Assembly (NCBI GenBank): GCA_024236195.1
Contig: JACKKZ010000003.1
Span: forward strand, 496,001-560,000
Origin: Sphingomonadaceae bacterium
Lineage (GTDB): Bacteria > Pseudomonadota > Alphaproteobacteria > Sphingomonadales > Sphingomonadaceae
DNA length: 64,000 nt
Direction of reading: 5' to 3'
Shown here: in pieces, positions 7,499 to 16,075 of the stretch
Layout of the letters: every line of letters starts with the position of its first letter
How positions within the stretch are numbered: the stretch's first letter is position 1
Position numbers and translations under genes: made by a program
The notes under the pieces: generated by a model
What the model was told of the DNA's origin: nothing
The model's database searches: none
Seen by the model: only the letters and a program-made list of their open reading frames with translations

Positions 7499-8446
7499 TC
7501 ATGGCTCGTAATCGGGCAGCGATTGCCCCTTGATGATCGAACCAGCGCCCTGGTTTTCGATCTTCTCTGTCACATCGCGCAGCGCCTTGCTCGCCGCGCG
7601 CAATTCGCGCAGGCTCGCCTCTGCCGCCGGGAGCGTTTCCGTGTTCAGGCGGCGCGCCGCCGGTTCCGCGCTGTCCAGTGTCTTCGACAGCGAAAGCGCG
7701 GCGGCATTGGCGGATTTGAGCGTATCGCGCAATTGCGCTGCCAGCGACTTGCCTTCCTCGTTAATGAGCGTGTCGGTTGAACCCATCACTTTCTCGAACG
7801 CATCCAGTGCTTCGCCCGCTTCCTTGAGCGTGACTTGCAGCTCTTTCAGCGTGCCTTCCACCTGCGGGCTGGCATTGGCGAGGTTACGGCTCATCCGGTT
7901 GGAATTTTCGAGGATGCCGGAGAGGTTTTCTAGGTTCTGGTCAGACAGCAACATATCCAGCCGTTCCGTCACCGTCGCCAGCCGCTCCATCAGCAGCGGG
8001 GCGTTGGCGAGCAATTCGCCCAGCCCGCCAGCCTTGGGCGGGATCACCGGCACACCTTGCGGGCAGGCGGTGGTTTCGCACGTGATTGGCGGGGCATCGG
8101 CGCGCGCGCCGTCCAGCAGGATGGTTGAAACCCCGGTGAAGGAGCTTTGCACCGTGGCGGTTGTGCCTACCAGGATCGGCACGTCTTCATCCACACTGAT
8201 CCGCACCCGCACATAGTCCGGATCTTTCTCCCACAGCTCGATTTCGTCCACCTGCCCCACCGGGACACCTGCGAAAGAGACCTGAGAGCCCTTGGAAAGG
8301 CCCGCCACGGATTGCTTGAAGAGGATGTCGAAATCCTTCTGGGAACCGGCGCTCAGCCCCGCCAGCCAGACGAAGAAAGCCGCCGCTGCACCGAGCAGCG
8401 CGAGGGTGACCACCCCGACCCAGACATGGTTTGCACGTGTTTCCAT
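7499..8446 (-). CDS. MlaD-family MCE protein
   Basis: A 315-residue protein with an N-terminal membrane anchor (about residues 8-32) and one MCE domain (about 38-115: FDILFKQSVAGLSKGSQVSFAGVPVGQVDEI...). A long alpha-helical region rich in Ala, Leu and Asn follows, as in the longer MlaD/PqiB-like proteins, and could form a periplasmic needle. MCE proteins assemble as hexameric rings that pass phospholipids between the membranes. It lies between the ATPase and the lipoprotein gene. The symbol mlaD is withheld because the operon mixes Mla and Pqi features. Confidence 0.9.
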   Translation of the reverse strand: METRANHVWVGVVTLALLGAAAAFFVWLAGLSAGSQKDFDILFKQSVAGLSKGSQVSFAGVPVGQVDEIELWEKDPDYVRVRISVDEDVPILVGTTATVQSSFTGVSTILLDGARADAPPITCETTACPQGVPVIPPKAGGLGELLANAPLLMERLATVTERLDMLLSDQNLENLSGILENSNRMSRNLANASPQVEGTLKELQVTLKEAGEALDAFEKVMGSTDTLINEEGKSLAAQLRDTLKSANAAALSLSKTLDSAEPAARRLNTETLPAAEASLRELRAASKALRDVTEKIENQGAGSIIKGQSLPDYEP

Positions 8447-8455
8447 CCTGCCCCT

Positions 8456-9313
8456 CTATGCCCCGGCCTTGGGCTGCTTGTCCATGCTGCTGCGCTCTTT
8501 ACTGGCAAGGGCAGCGCGGCCACGCGGGCCGTTGAAATATTCCTGAATCCACGGATGGTCGAGCGCCAGCAGCTCTTCGATCGTGCCCACGGCGATCACC
8601 TGCTTGTCTGCCAGCACCGCCACACGGTCGCAAATCTCGTGCAGCGTGTCCAAGTCATGCGTGATGAGGAACACGGTGAGGCCCAGCGTTTCCTTGAGTT
8701 CCCGCGTCAGCCGGTCAAAGGCGGCGGCGCCAATCGGGTCCAGCCCGGCGGTCGGCTCGTCAAGGAACAGCAGCTCCGGATCGAGCGCCAGCGCGCGAGC
8801 GAGGCCCGCGCGTTTCTTCATCCCGCCTGACAGTTCTGACGGATATTTGCTCACCGCCTCTTCCGGCAGGCCGGAGAGCATCACCTTGTAGCGCGCGATT
8901 TCGTGCAGCAGCTCGTCTTCGATATCGGGATAGAATTGCCGCAAGGGCACTTCGACATTTTCCCCCACGGTCAGGGTGGAAAACAGCGCGCCCCCTTGGA
9001 ACAGCACGCCCCAGCGGCTGCGCACGCCCAAATTCTGGTCCGGCTCTGCATCGGTAATCGAGCGGCCAAACACTTCGATGCTGCCTTCGGAAGGGTGCTG
9101 CAGCCCGATGATCGACCGCATCAGCACAGACTTGCCGGTGCCCGATCCGCCGACGACGCCGATAATTTCCCCGCGCCGGACTTTCAGCGAGAGGTCTTCA
9201 TGCACGGTCTGGCTGCCGAAACGGTTGACCAGCCCATCCACGACAATCGGATAGTCCCCGCGATAGCGGGCAAGATGGCGCGTTTCAGCGGTGGCGGTGT
9301 CTTCCTCGCTCAT
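8456..9313 (-). CDS. Lipid-transport ABC ATPase (MlaF-like)
   Basis: A 285-residue ABC ATPase. Walker A is GGSGTGKS at 55-62, the signature is LSGGMKKR at 161-168 (the GGMKKR variant is typical of MlaF/Ttg2A), Walker B is LLFLDEPTAGLDP at 181-193, and the H-loop is in LITHDLDTL. It powers the permease encoded just upstream. The ATG at 9313 overlaps the permease stop. An N-terminal extension of about 20 residues and a C-terminal basic tail flank the core domain. Confidence 0.93.
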   Translation of the reverse strand: MSEEDTATAETRHLARYRGDYPIVVDGLVNRFGSQTVHEDLSLKVRRGEIIGVVGGSGTGKSVLMRSIIGLQHPSEGSIEVFGRSITDAEPDQNLGVRSRWGVLFQGGALFSTLTVGENVEVPLRQFYPDIEDELLHEIARYKVMLSGLPEEAVSKYPSELSGGMKKRAGLARALALDPELLFLDEPTAGLDPIGAAAFDRLTRELKETLGLTVFLITHDLDTLHEICDRVAVLADKQVIAVGTIEELLALDHPWIQEYFNGPRGRAALASKERSSMDKQPKAGA

Positions 9314-10422
9314 CCCCAGCCGATCTCCGTGAAGAACACGGCAAAGAAAGCGTCGAGCACGATTACCGCAAAGATCGCCTGCACCACCGCCATCGTGGTG
9401 CGCAGGCCGACCTGTTCGGAATTCCCCTGCACCTGCATCCCCTGATAGCAACCGGACAGTGCAACGATCAGCCCGAAAACCGGCGCCTTTATCATCCCGA
9501 CATAGAGGTCATAGAGCGGCACCACTTCCTTGATCCTGGTGAGGAAGGTGAAGAAAGGAATGCCCAGCGTCAGGTCCGCAATCACGGCCCCGCCGATAAT
9601 CGCCACCACGGCGGAATAGAATCCGAGCAGCGGCATCATCAGCACAGAGGCAAGGATGCGCGGGATCACCAGCGCTTCCACCGGGGAAATGCCGATGGTG
9701 CGCATCGCGTCCACTTCCTCGGTCAGCTTCATCGTGCCGATCTGCGCGGCGAAGGCGCTGCCGGAGCGGCCCGCCACCATGATCGCGGTCATCAGCACGC
9801 CCAGCTCGCGCAGGGTGATACGTCCGACGAGGTTCACGGTCAGCGCCTCCGCCCCGAATTGCTGGAGCTGCACCGCACCTTGCTGCGCGATCACGATGCC
9901 GATCAGGAAACTCATCAGCCCGACAATGCCCAGCGCCGATACGCCGACCAGTTCCATCTGCCGCACCAGCGCGCGGAAACGGAAGCGGCCGGGATGGAGG
10001 AGCAAGCTGCCGCTGGCCATCACGATCTGGCCAAGGAAGCCGATCACATCGAGCGTCCCCTTCGCCCAGCCAACCACTTCCTTGCCCACCAAAGCGGGCA
10101 CGCGCTGCCAGATAGGCAGCACTTCCGGCTGGATCGGCTCCTGACTGGTAAAGCCCTGCACGGCGTTGATCAGCCGCTGCGCGCGGTCACTCGCGCCGAT
10201 GATTTCGCCGCCATGATCGCGCACCAACGCGCAGATCGTCCATGCGCCGACGGTGTCGATTTCCTCGATATGGGTCAGGTCGATAGTGGAATAATCGCCC
10301 TGTAGCGCGCGCAAATCCTGGTCAATCGCGCCAATGGTCGAGACCAGCCATGGGCCGGACAGCACCACGCGGGTGCCGCCTTCCTCCCTTTCCTCGACCG
10401 AAAATTCCGCCCCGATGCTCAT
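9310..10422 (-). CDS. MlaE-family permease with N-terminal STAS domain
   Basis: A 370-residue fusion. Residues 1 to about 100 form a STAS domain (GTRVVLSGPWLVSTIGAIDQDLRAL, HIEEIDTVGAW), equivalent to a separate MlaB. Residues about 115-370 form the MlaE permease with LVGVSALGIVGLMSFLIGIVIAQQGA, a conserved ELGVLMTAIMVAGRSGSAFAA block and EEVDAMRTIGISPVE. It forms the transmembrane part of an ABC lipid transporter. The start at 10422 (MSIGAEF) is preferred over an ATG 21 bases upstream, on alignment of the STAS start. It is divergent from valS. Confidence 0.92.
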   Translation of the reverse strand: MSIGAEFSVEEREEGGTRVVLSGPWLVSTIGAIDQDLRALQGDYSTIDLTHIEEIDTVGAWTICALVRDHGGEIIGASDRAQRLINAVQGFTSQEPIQPEVLPIWQRVPALVGKEVVGWAKGTLDVIGFLGQIVMASGSLLLHPGRFRFRALVRQMELVGVSALGIVGLMSFLIGIVIAQQGAVQLQQFGAEALTVNLVGRITLRELGVLMTAIMVAGRSGSAFAAQIGTMKLTEEVDAMRTIGISPVEALVIPRILASVLMMPLLGFYSAVVAIIGGAVIADLTLGIPFFTFLTRIKEVVPLYDLYVGMIKAPVFGLIVALSGCYQGMQVQGNSEQVGLRTTMAVVQAIFAVIVLDAFFAVFFTEIGWG

Positions 10423-10500
10423 CGCGGGACGGTATGCGGGCAAAATCGCCTATCGACAAGGCTTGTCGCTGCGGCGCAGCACTGGCAAAGGCCCATCGCT

Positions 10501-13227
10501 ATGGAATCCAAGCTCGACACGACATTCGACCCCGCCCCGATTGAGGCGAAATGGTACCAGCATTGGGAAGCGAACAATCTGTTCCGCCCCGAACGGCCGG
10601 AGGCTGAGCCCTTCACGATCGTCAACCCGCCGCCCAACGTCACCGGCAGCCTGCATATCGGCCATGCGCTGGACAATACGCTGCAGGATATCGTGATCCG
10701 CTATGAGCGGCTGCGCGGCAAGGATGCGCTGTGGGTGGTGGGCACGGACCATGCGGGCATCGCGACGCAAATGGTGGTCGAACGCCAGATGGAGGAGCGG
10801 CAGGACAAGCGCACCAACTACACACGCGAACAATTCGTGGAAAAAGTGTGGGAGTGGAAAGAGGAAAGCGGCGGCACCATCACCCGCCAGCTGCGCCGCC
10901 TCGGCTGCTCGATGGACTGGAGCCGCGAGCAGTTCACCATGGACGAACACTTCACCCGCGCGGTGCTCAAAGTGTTCGTGGACCTCTACAATGAAGGCCT
11001 GATCTATCGCGACAAGCGGCTGGTCAATTGGGACCCGAAGCTGAAAACCGCGATTTCCGATCTCGAAGTGGAAACGCAGGAAGTCAAAGGCGGCTTCTGG
11101 CACTTCAAATACCCGCTGGCGGACGGTGTGACGCTGGCGGATGGGCGCGACTATATCGAAGTGGCGACCACGCGGCCCGAAACCATGCTCGCCGATATGG
11201 CGGTGGCGGTGCATCCGACGGACGAACGCTATGCCAGCGTGGTCGGCAAGCATGTGGTCCTGCCCATCACCGGGCGGCGCATCCCCATCGTGGCGGACGA
11301 GCACGCCGACCCTGAACTGGGTAGCGGCGCAGTGAAGATCACGCCGGGGCATGATTTCAACGACTTTGAAGTGGGCAAGCGCGCAGGGATTGCTCCGGGC
11401 GACATGCTCAACATGCTCGATGGCGATGCCAATGTCTGCCAGACAGCGGACGGCTTGGTGCCCAAGGAATATCTCGGCCTGCACCGCTTCAAGCGCGACG
11501 GGAAAGACGGCGCGCGCGAACTGGTGGTTGCCCGGCTGAAGGAACAGGGCTTCCTCATCCCGCATGTCACCAAGGACAAGGACGGCAACGAGACCGAGCA
11601 CGACGCCGAACCGCGCGTGATCCAGACCCCCTTCGGCGACCGCGGCGGCGTGGTGATCGAACCCTGGCTGACCGATCAGTGGTATGTGAATGCCGCAGAA
11701 CTGGCCAAGGCCCCGATCGAAGCAGTGAAGAGCGGCGCGATCGAAATCGTCCCCAAGAGCTGGGAAAAGACCTTCTTCAACTGGATGGACAATATCCAGC
11801 CGTGGTGCGTGTCTCGCCAGCTGTGGTGGGGACACCGGATTCCGGCGTGGTATGCGGAAGATGGCTCTGTCTATGTGGCCGAGACCGAGGAAGAGGCGAA
11901 AGCCCTTGCGGATGGCGCAGAGCTGACTCGCGACCCCGACGTCCTCGACACATGGTTCTCCTCCGCGCTGTGGCCCTTCGCCACGCTGGGCTGGCCCGAC
12001 GAAACCGAGCTGCTGAAGAAGCACTATCCGAACGATTTGCTTATCTCCGGCTTTGACATCCTGTTCTTCTGGGATGCCCGCATGATGATGCAGGGTGCGA
12101 AGATGACCGGGCAAAATCCGTGGCCGCGCCTCTATCTCCACGGTCTCGTGCGTGCCGCCGATGGCGCGAAAATGTCCAAGTCCAAGGGCAATGTCGTCGA
12201 TCCGCTCGGCCTGATCGACCAATATGGCGCGGATGCGCTGCGCTTCTTCATGGCGGCGATGGAAAGCCAGGGCCGCGACATCAAGATGGATGAGAAGCGG
12301 GTCGAAGGCTATCGCAACTTCGCCACCAAGCTGTGGAACGCCACGCGTTTCTGCCAGTCCAACGGCATTGGCGCGTCCGCCACGATCAAGGCGCCTGAGG
12401 CAAAGCTGGCCGCGAACCAGTGGATCATCGGCGAAGTGCAGCAGACCGTCGAGGCGCTGGACAAGGCGATGGCCGAACTCCGCTTCGACGCGGCGGCCAA
12501 TGCGATCTACCAGTTCACCTGGAGCCGCTTCTGTGACTGGTATCTGGAGCTGATCAAGCCGGTCTTCGGCGGCGATGCGGACAGCCCGGCGGCAGTCGAA
12601 ACCCGCGCCGTGGCCGGATGGGCGCTCGACCAGATCCTCGTCATGCTCCATCCCTTCATGCCCTTCATCACTGAAGAGCTGTGGCATGCGCAGGGTGAGC
12701 GCCAATATGAGCTGATCCTCGCCCAATGGCCCAATCCGCGCGCCACGGTGAGCAAGGAAGCGACCGACGCGATAGACTGGGTGATCGACCTCACCACCGC
12801 CACCCGCAGCGCCAAGAACGAGCTGGGTATCGCCCCCGGCGCGAAGCTGGCGGCATTCATTGCCAACCCCAGCGACGTGGCGCAGCGCGTGCTGGATCGC
12901 AGCGTGGCCGCCGTCGAACGGCTCGCCCGCCTGACCCCGGTAACCGTGGGCGAAGCGCCCGCTGGCGCGGCGATGCAAGTGACCGCAGGCGGCGACGTCT
13001 TCATCATCCCGCTCGAAGGGATTGTCGATATCGACGCGGAAAAGGCGCGGCTGGAGAAGGCACTGGCGGCAAGCCAGAAGGAAGCCAAATCGCTCGAAGG
13101 GCGGCTGGGCAATGCGAACTTCGTCGAACGTGCCAAGCCCGAAGCGGTGGAAAAGGCCAAGGCCGACCAAGCGCATCACGTGGCAGAGGTCGAACGGCTG
13201 ACCGCGGCGCTGGCGCGTTTGGGTTAG
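10501..13227 (+). CDS. valS: Valyl-tRNA synthetase
   Basis: A 908-residue class I aminoacyl-tRNA synthetase that charges tRNA-Val. It starts MESKLDTTFDPAPIEAKWYQ, carries the HIGH motif at residues 52-55 (NVTGSLHIGHALDN), a CP1 editing domain in the 190-350 region, and KMSKS near residue 558 (DGAKMSKSKGNVVDP). The C-terminal valyl-specific coiled coil (KARLEKALAASQKEAKSLEGRL...) is intact. Length and motifs are normal. The gene stands alone and is divergent from the lipid-transport operon. The equally long antisense frame is a high-GC artefact. Confidence 0.98.
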   Translation: MESKLDTTFDPAPIEAKWYQHWEANNLFRPERPEAEPFTIVNPPPNVTGSLHIGHALDNTLQDIVIRYERLRGKDALWVVGTDHAGIATQMVVERQMEERQDKRTNYTREQFVEKVWEWKEESGGTITRQLRRLGCSMDWSREQFTMDEHFTRAVLKVFVDLYNEGLIYRDKRLVNWDPKLKTAISDLEVETQEVKGGFWHFKYPLADGVTLADGRDYIEVATTRPETMLADMAVAVHPTDERYASVVGKHVVLPITGRRIPIVADEHADPELGSGAVKITPGHDFNDFEVGKRAGIAPGDMLNMLDGDANVCQTADGLVPKEYLGLHRFKRDGKDGARELVVARLKEQGFLIPHVTKDKDGNETEHDAEPRVIQTPFGDRGGVVIEPWLTDQWYVNAAELAKAPIEAVKSGAIEIVPKSWEKTFFNWMDNIQPWCVSRQLWWGHRIPAWYAEDGSVYVAETEEEAKALADGAELTRDPDVLDTWFSSALWPFATLGWPDETELLKKHYPNDLLISGFDILFFWDARMMMQGAKMTGQNPWPRLYLHGLVRAADGAKMSKSKGNVVDPLGLIDQYGADALRFFMAAMESQGRDIKMDEKRVEGYRNFATKLWNATRFCQSNGIGASATIKAPEAKLAANQWIIGEVQQTVEALDKAMAELRFDAAANAIYQFTWSRFCDWYLELIKPVFGGDADSPAAVETRAVAGWALDQILVMLHPFMPFITEELWHAQGERQYELILAQWPNPRATVSKEATDAIDWVIDLTTATRSAKNELGIAPGAKLAAFIANPSDVAQRVLDRSVAAVERLARLTPVTVGEAPAGAAMQVTAGGDVFIIPLEGIVDIDAEKARLEKALAASQKEAKSLEGRLGNANFVERAKPEAVEKAKADQAHHVAEVERLTAALARLG

Positions 13228-13236
13228 GCGCCAAAG

Positions 13237-13260
13237 CCCCCTCTTCTTTAGAGGAGGGGG
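13237..13260. terminator. Hairpin after valS (possible terminator, repeat-like)
   Basis: CCCCCTCTTCT and AGAGGAGGGGG form an 11-bp stem with one mismatch and a two-base loop, 9 bases after the valS stop. No T-run follows, so it may be a palindromic repeat serving as an RNA 3' end stabiliser rather than a classical terminator. Similar CCCCTCC hairpins lie at 57209-57353. Confidence 0.55.
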
Positions 13261-13342
13261 TTGGGGGCGGTGGCGACGCGCCAGCGTCGCACTTGGCCCC
13301 TAAACACCACCCCGCTGCGACCATTTCTGAGTACAACCAGCC

Positions 13343-13440
13343 TCGTCATTGCGAGCCCGGCCCTAAGCCGGGGGAAGCAATCCAGGGCGGATCGCACAAA
13401 ACACTGGATTGCCGCGTCGCTTCGCTCCTCGCAATGACGA
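13343..13440. repeat. Palindromic repeat, cgtcattgcgag family
   Basis: Outer arms TCGTCATTGCGAG (13343-13355) and CTCGCAATGACGA (13428-13440) are perfect complements over 13 bases. Inner arms GCAATCCAG (13377-13385) and CTGGATTGC (13404-13412) are also perfect. This nested hairpin is a known type of intergenic repeat in many proteobacteria. No gene is seen in the surrounding 13228-13800 interval. Confidence 0.88.
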
Positions 13441-13526
13441 TTTATCAGAATAGAATCAGGTTGTTGTGTATTGCTGTCCCTCATTCCCGTGCCGGGGAGG
13501 AGCGATATTGCCGCATCCCCCCATCA

Positions 13527-13622
13527 CGTCACCCCGGCCTCCGAGCCGGGGTCCCGCTTTTCGTCGAGGCACAGCGCTTCGCCGCAAGTAAAGCGGGACC
13601 CCGGATCAAGTCCGGGGCGACG
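13527..13622. repeat. Palindromic repeat, accccggcc/ggggtcccgc family
   Basis: CCGGGGTCCCGCTTT (13546-13560) is complementary over 15 bases to AAAGCGGGACCCCGG (13590-13604), and the outer CGTCACCCCGG pairs with CCGGGGCGACG with one mismatch. This is a third distinct palindrome family in the same 0.6 kb gap. The remaining stretch, 13623-13784, shows no gene or repeat that I can support. Confidence 0.85.
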
Positions 13623-13784
13623 TAAAGGGAGCAAGTGACCTTGCGGCTATTCATGCAAGGCAGCATTTTCCTACGCCGCATAACTATGCGATAGGGGCCA
13701 AATGCAATCGCTCAACCACCCCCGAAAATTGCACGCATTCCAATCGACAGCCTCGATGGACACCACCGCGCACAATCGGACGAA

Positions 13785-13818
13785 TTTCTCCCACAAGACA
13801 CTGTTCCATGTGTTCCAC
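13785..13818 (+). promoter_or_regulatory. Conserved TTTYYCC-N-TGTTCCATGTGTTCCAC element upstream of queE (copy 1)
   Basis: TTTCTCC at 13785 is followed, 17 bases later, by TGTTCCATGTGTTCCAC (13802-13818), a direct repeat of TGTTCCA with period 9. It ends 26 bases before the preferred queE start. The same arrangement, spacing and orientation occurs before ispG (34681-34714) and ruvA (49889-49922, minus strand). It may be a promoter-overlapping operator; the binding protein is unknown. Confidence 0.65.
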
Positions 13819-13844
13819 CCGTGCACCACATACGACGAGCCGTT

Positions 13845-14579
13845 GTGCAACTGACCCTCGCCACACAGGCCCCCGGTGAAGCGGAGATCTTCGCGTCGTT
13901 GCAAGGCGAAGGGCCGAGCATGGGCCAGCCCTGCACCTTTGTGCGCCTGAGTCGCTGTAACCTTGCCTGCCACTGGTGCGACACCGCCTACACCTGGCGC
14001 TTCGAAGGCGATAACCGCCCGCATCGCGCGGAGGAGCACTTCACCCGCAGCGCCAACCAGCTCAAACTCAGCGTGGAGCAAGTGGCCGAACGGATCGCTG
14101 CCCTCCCCCCGCGTCGGCTGGTCATCACTGGCGGCGAACCGCTGTTGCAGGCCCCTGCGCTGGCGGAACTGGCAAAGCTGCTCCCCGACCATGCTATCGA
14201 GATTGAAACCAATGGCACGGTCGAGCCGCCCGCGCGGCTCGATGTGCATATCGACCAGTATAATGTCAGCCCCAAGCTTGCGCATTCGGGCAATCCGGCC
14301 GACCTCGCGCTCATTCCCGAACGGCTGCACCACTGGGCCAGCGAGCCGCGCGCTTTCCTGAAGTTCGTGATCGCCACACCGGAGGATGTGGCGGAAGTGC
14401 TCGACCTTGCCCGCACTTACCACATGAACCCCTCGCGGGTTTACCTGATGCCCGAAGGGACCGAAAGCGAGACGCTGCGCGAGCGTGAGCAATGGCTCGC
14501 CCCGCTGTGCCTTACCCATGGCTTCCGCATGAGCGACCGCTTGCATATCCATCTCTATGGCGACACACGCGGGACATGA
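13845..14579 (+). CDS. queE: 7-carboxy-7-deazaguanine synthase (radical SAM)
   Basis: A 244-residue radical SAM enzyme of queuosine biosynthesis converting 6-carboxy-tetrahydropterin to 7-carboxy-7-deazaguanine. The [4Fe-4S]/SAM motif is CNLACHWC (Cys38, Cys42, Cys45), preceded by the QueE signature FASLQGEGPS and followed by VITGGEPLLQ. The GTG at 13845 (MQLTLATQ) is chosen because QueE proteins begin about this far before the QGEGP motif; a GTG at 13821 would add eight residues. The stop overlaps the next start (ATGA). No other queuosine genes are in the window. Confidence 0.94.
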   Translation: MQLTLATQAPGEAEIFASLQGEGPSMGQPCTFVRLSRCNLACHWCDTAYTWRFEGDNRPHRAEEHFTRSANQLKLSVEQVAERIAALPPRRLVITGGEPLLQAPALAELAKLLPDHAIEIETNGTVEPPARLDVHIDQYNVSPKLAHSGNPADLALIPERLHHWASEPRAFLKFVIATPEDVAEVLDLARTYHMNPSRVYLMPEGTESETLREREQWLAPLCLTHGFRMSDRLHIHLYGDTRGT

Positions 14580-16036
14580 GCGACACGCCAGCCCCCACTC
14601 CATCGGCCAAGCGTGGCGACCTGACCAGCGGGCCGATCCTGCGCACGCTGCTGATCTTCTCGATCCCCACGCTGGCGAGCAATCTGCTGCAATCGCTGAA
14701 CGGCACCGTCAATGCCATCTGGGTGGGCAAATTGCTGGGCGAGGAAGCGCTGGCAGCCACCGCCAATGCCAACATCATCCTGTTCCTGCTCGCCGCCACC
14801 GTGTTTGGCTTTGGTATGGCCGCAACCGTCAAAATCGGGCAGCATTTCGGCGGCAAGCGGCTGGAGGCCGCGCGCAGGACGATGGGCACAGCCGTGGGCT
14901 TTTGCGGCGGTGTTTCGCTGCTGACTTCGGCAGTGGGTTGGTCCGCCTCCCCCTATTTGCTCTCAATGATGGGCACGCCGGGCGAGGCAGCCGACATGGC
15001 CAACACCTATCTGCGCTGGATCTTCGTCTCCACCCCGCCGGTGATGGTCTTCGTCATGCTCTCCATGGGGCTGCGCGGCGCAGGCGATGCGCGCACCCCG
15101 CTGATCTTCATGGGGGTCGTGGTCGCGTTGGATATTGTCCTCAACCCGCTGCTGATTGCAGGCTTTGGCCCTTTCCCTGCCCTCGGCATTGCCGGCAGCG
15201 CGATTGCCACGGTGACCGCCAATCTCGTCGGCTTTGTCGCCATGGTGGCCTATATCTACGCCAAAGACCTGCCCCTGCGGCTGCGGGGTAAGGAACTCGC
15301 CTGGCTGAAACCGCAGCGTGAAGAGCTGGGCTATATCGTCACCAAGGGCCTGCCGATGGGCGCGCAGATGATGATCATGTCTGCTGCCGGACTGATCATG
15401 ATCGGGCTCGTGAACAAGGAAGGGCTGACCTACACCGCCGCCTATGGCGCGGCGATGCAGCTATGGACCTATGTCCAGATGCCCGCCATGGCGATTGGCG
15501 CGGCGGTGAGCGCGATGGCGGCACAGGCGATTGGCGCTGGCAAGTGGGACCGACTGGAAGCCACCACCCGCGCCGGGATCATGGTCAATTTCGTCATCAC
15601 CGGGGCTTTGTGCGTGTTGCTGGTGGTGCTGGACCATTGGGCACTGGGCCTGTTCCTGCCCGCAGGCAGCCAATCCATCGCAATTGGGGAGCATTTGCTG
15701 CTGATCGGCGTGTGGGGCTTCATCCTGTTTGGCGCGACGGTGGTCTATTTCGGCACGATGCGGGCGGGCGGCGCAGTGGTGATGCCCGTGGTGATCCTCG
15801 TGGTGGCGCTCTACCCCGCGCGGCTGGGCTTTTATGAACTGACCTATGGCTGGCTTGGACCGGATGCGATCTGGTGGTCCTTCCCGGTCGGCTCGGTTGT
15901 GTCGGCAGCCCTCGCCTGGATCGCCTATCACCGCCCCGGCTGGCGCGAAGCTGCGCAAGCAGAGAATGATCTGGAGGCCGCCGAACAAAGCGGCGCCGAT
16001 GCCGAACCGGCGGGCCGGTTCAAGCCGAATTTGTAA
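14576..16036 (+). CDS. MATE-family multidrug/solute exporter
   Basis: A 486-residue, 12-helix MATE (NorM/DinF-like) transporter. The N-terminal half has GPILRTLLIFSIPTLASNLLQSLNGTVNAIWVGKLLGEEALAA and the second half repeats the fold (VTKGLPMGAQMMIMSAAGLIMIGLVNKEG). MATE proteins export cationic drugs or metabolites by Na+ or H+ antiport. The ATG at 14576 overlaps the queE stop, so the two are cotranscribed; no functional link is evident. Substrate unknown. Confidence 0.92.
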   Translation: MSDTPAPTPSAKRGDLTSGPILRTLLIFSIPTLASNLLQSLNGTVNAIWVGKLLGEEALAATANANIILFLLAATVFGFGMAATVKIGQHFGGKRLEAARRTMGTAVGFCGGVSLLTSAVGWSASPYLLSMMGTPGEAADMANTYLRWIFVSTPPVMVFVMLSMGLRGAGDARTPLIFMGVVVALDIVLNPLLIAGFGPFPALGIAGSAIATVTANLVGFVAMVAYIYAKDLPLRLRGKELAWLKPQREELGYIVTKGLPMGAQMMIMSAAGLIMIGLVNKEGLTYTAAYGAAMQLWTYVQMPAMAIGAAVSAMAAQAIGAGKWDRLEATTRAGIMVNFVITGALCVLLVVLDHWALGLFLPAGSQSIAIGEHLLLIGVWGFILFGATVVYFGTMRAGGAVVMPVVILVVALYPARLGFYELTYGWLGPDAIWWSFPVGSVVSAALAWIAYHRPGWREAAQAENDLEAAEQSGADAEPAGRFKPNL

Positions 16037-16075
16037 CATGACAACACGCTCCAACCACCACGGAGGCCAAAACCA

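Noticed and set aside
10450..13179. A 909-codon open frame on the minus strand opposite valS
   Set aside because: It mirrors a complete, motif-bearing valS, its translation is His/Arg/Gly-rich with no family, and such long antisense frames are expected at this GC content.
13802..13818. A standard alphaproteobacterial LexA box
   Set aside because: LexA in this class uses GTTC-N7-GTTC; here the GTTC halves are 5 bases apart, and two of the three downstream genes (queE, ispG) are not SOS genes.
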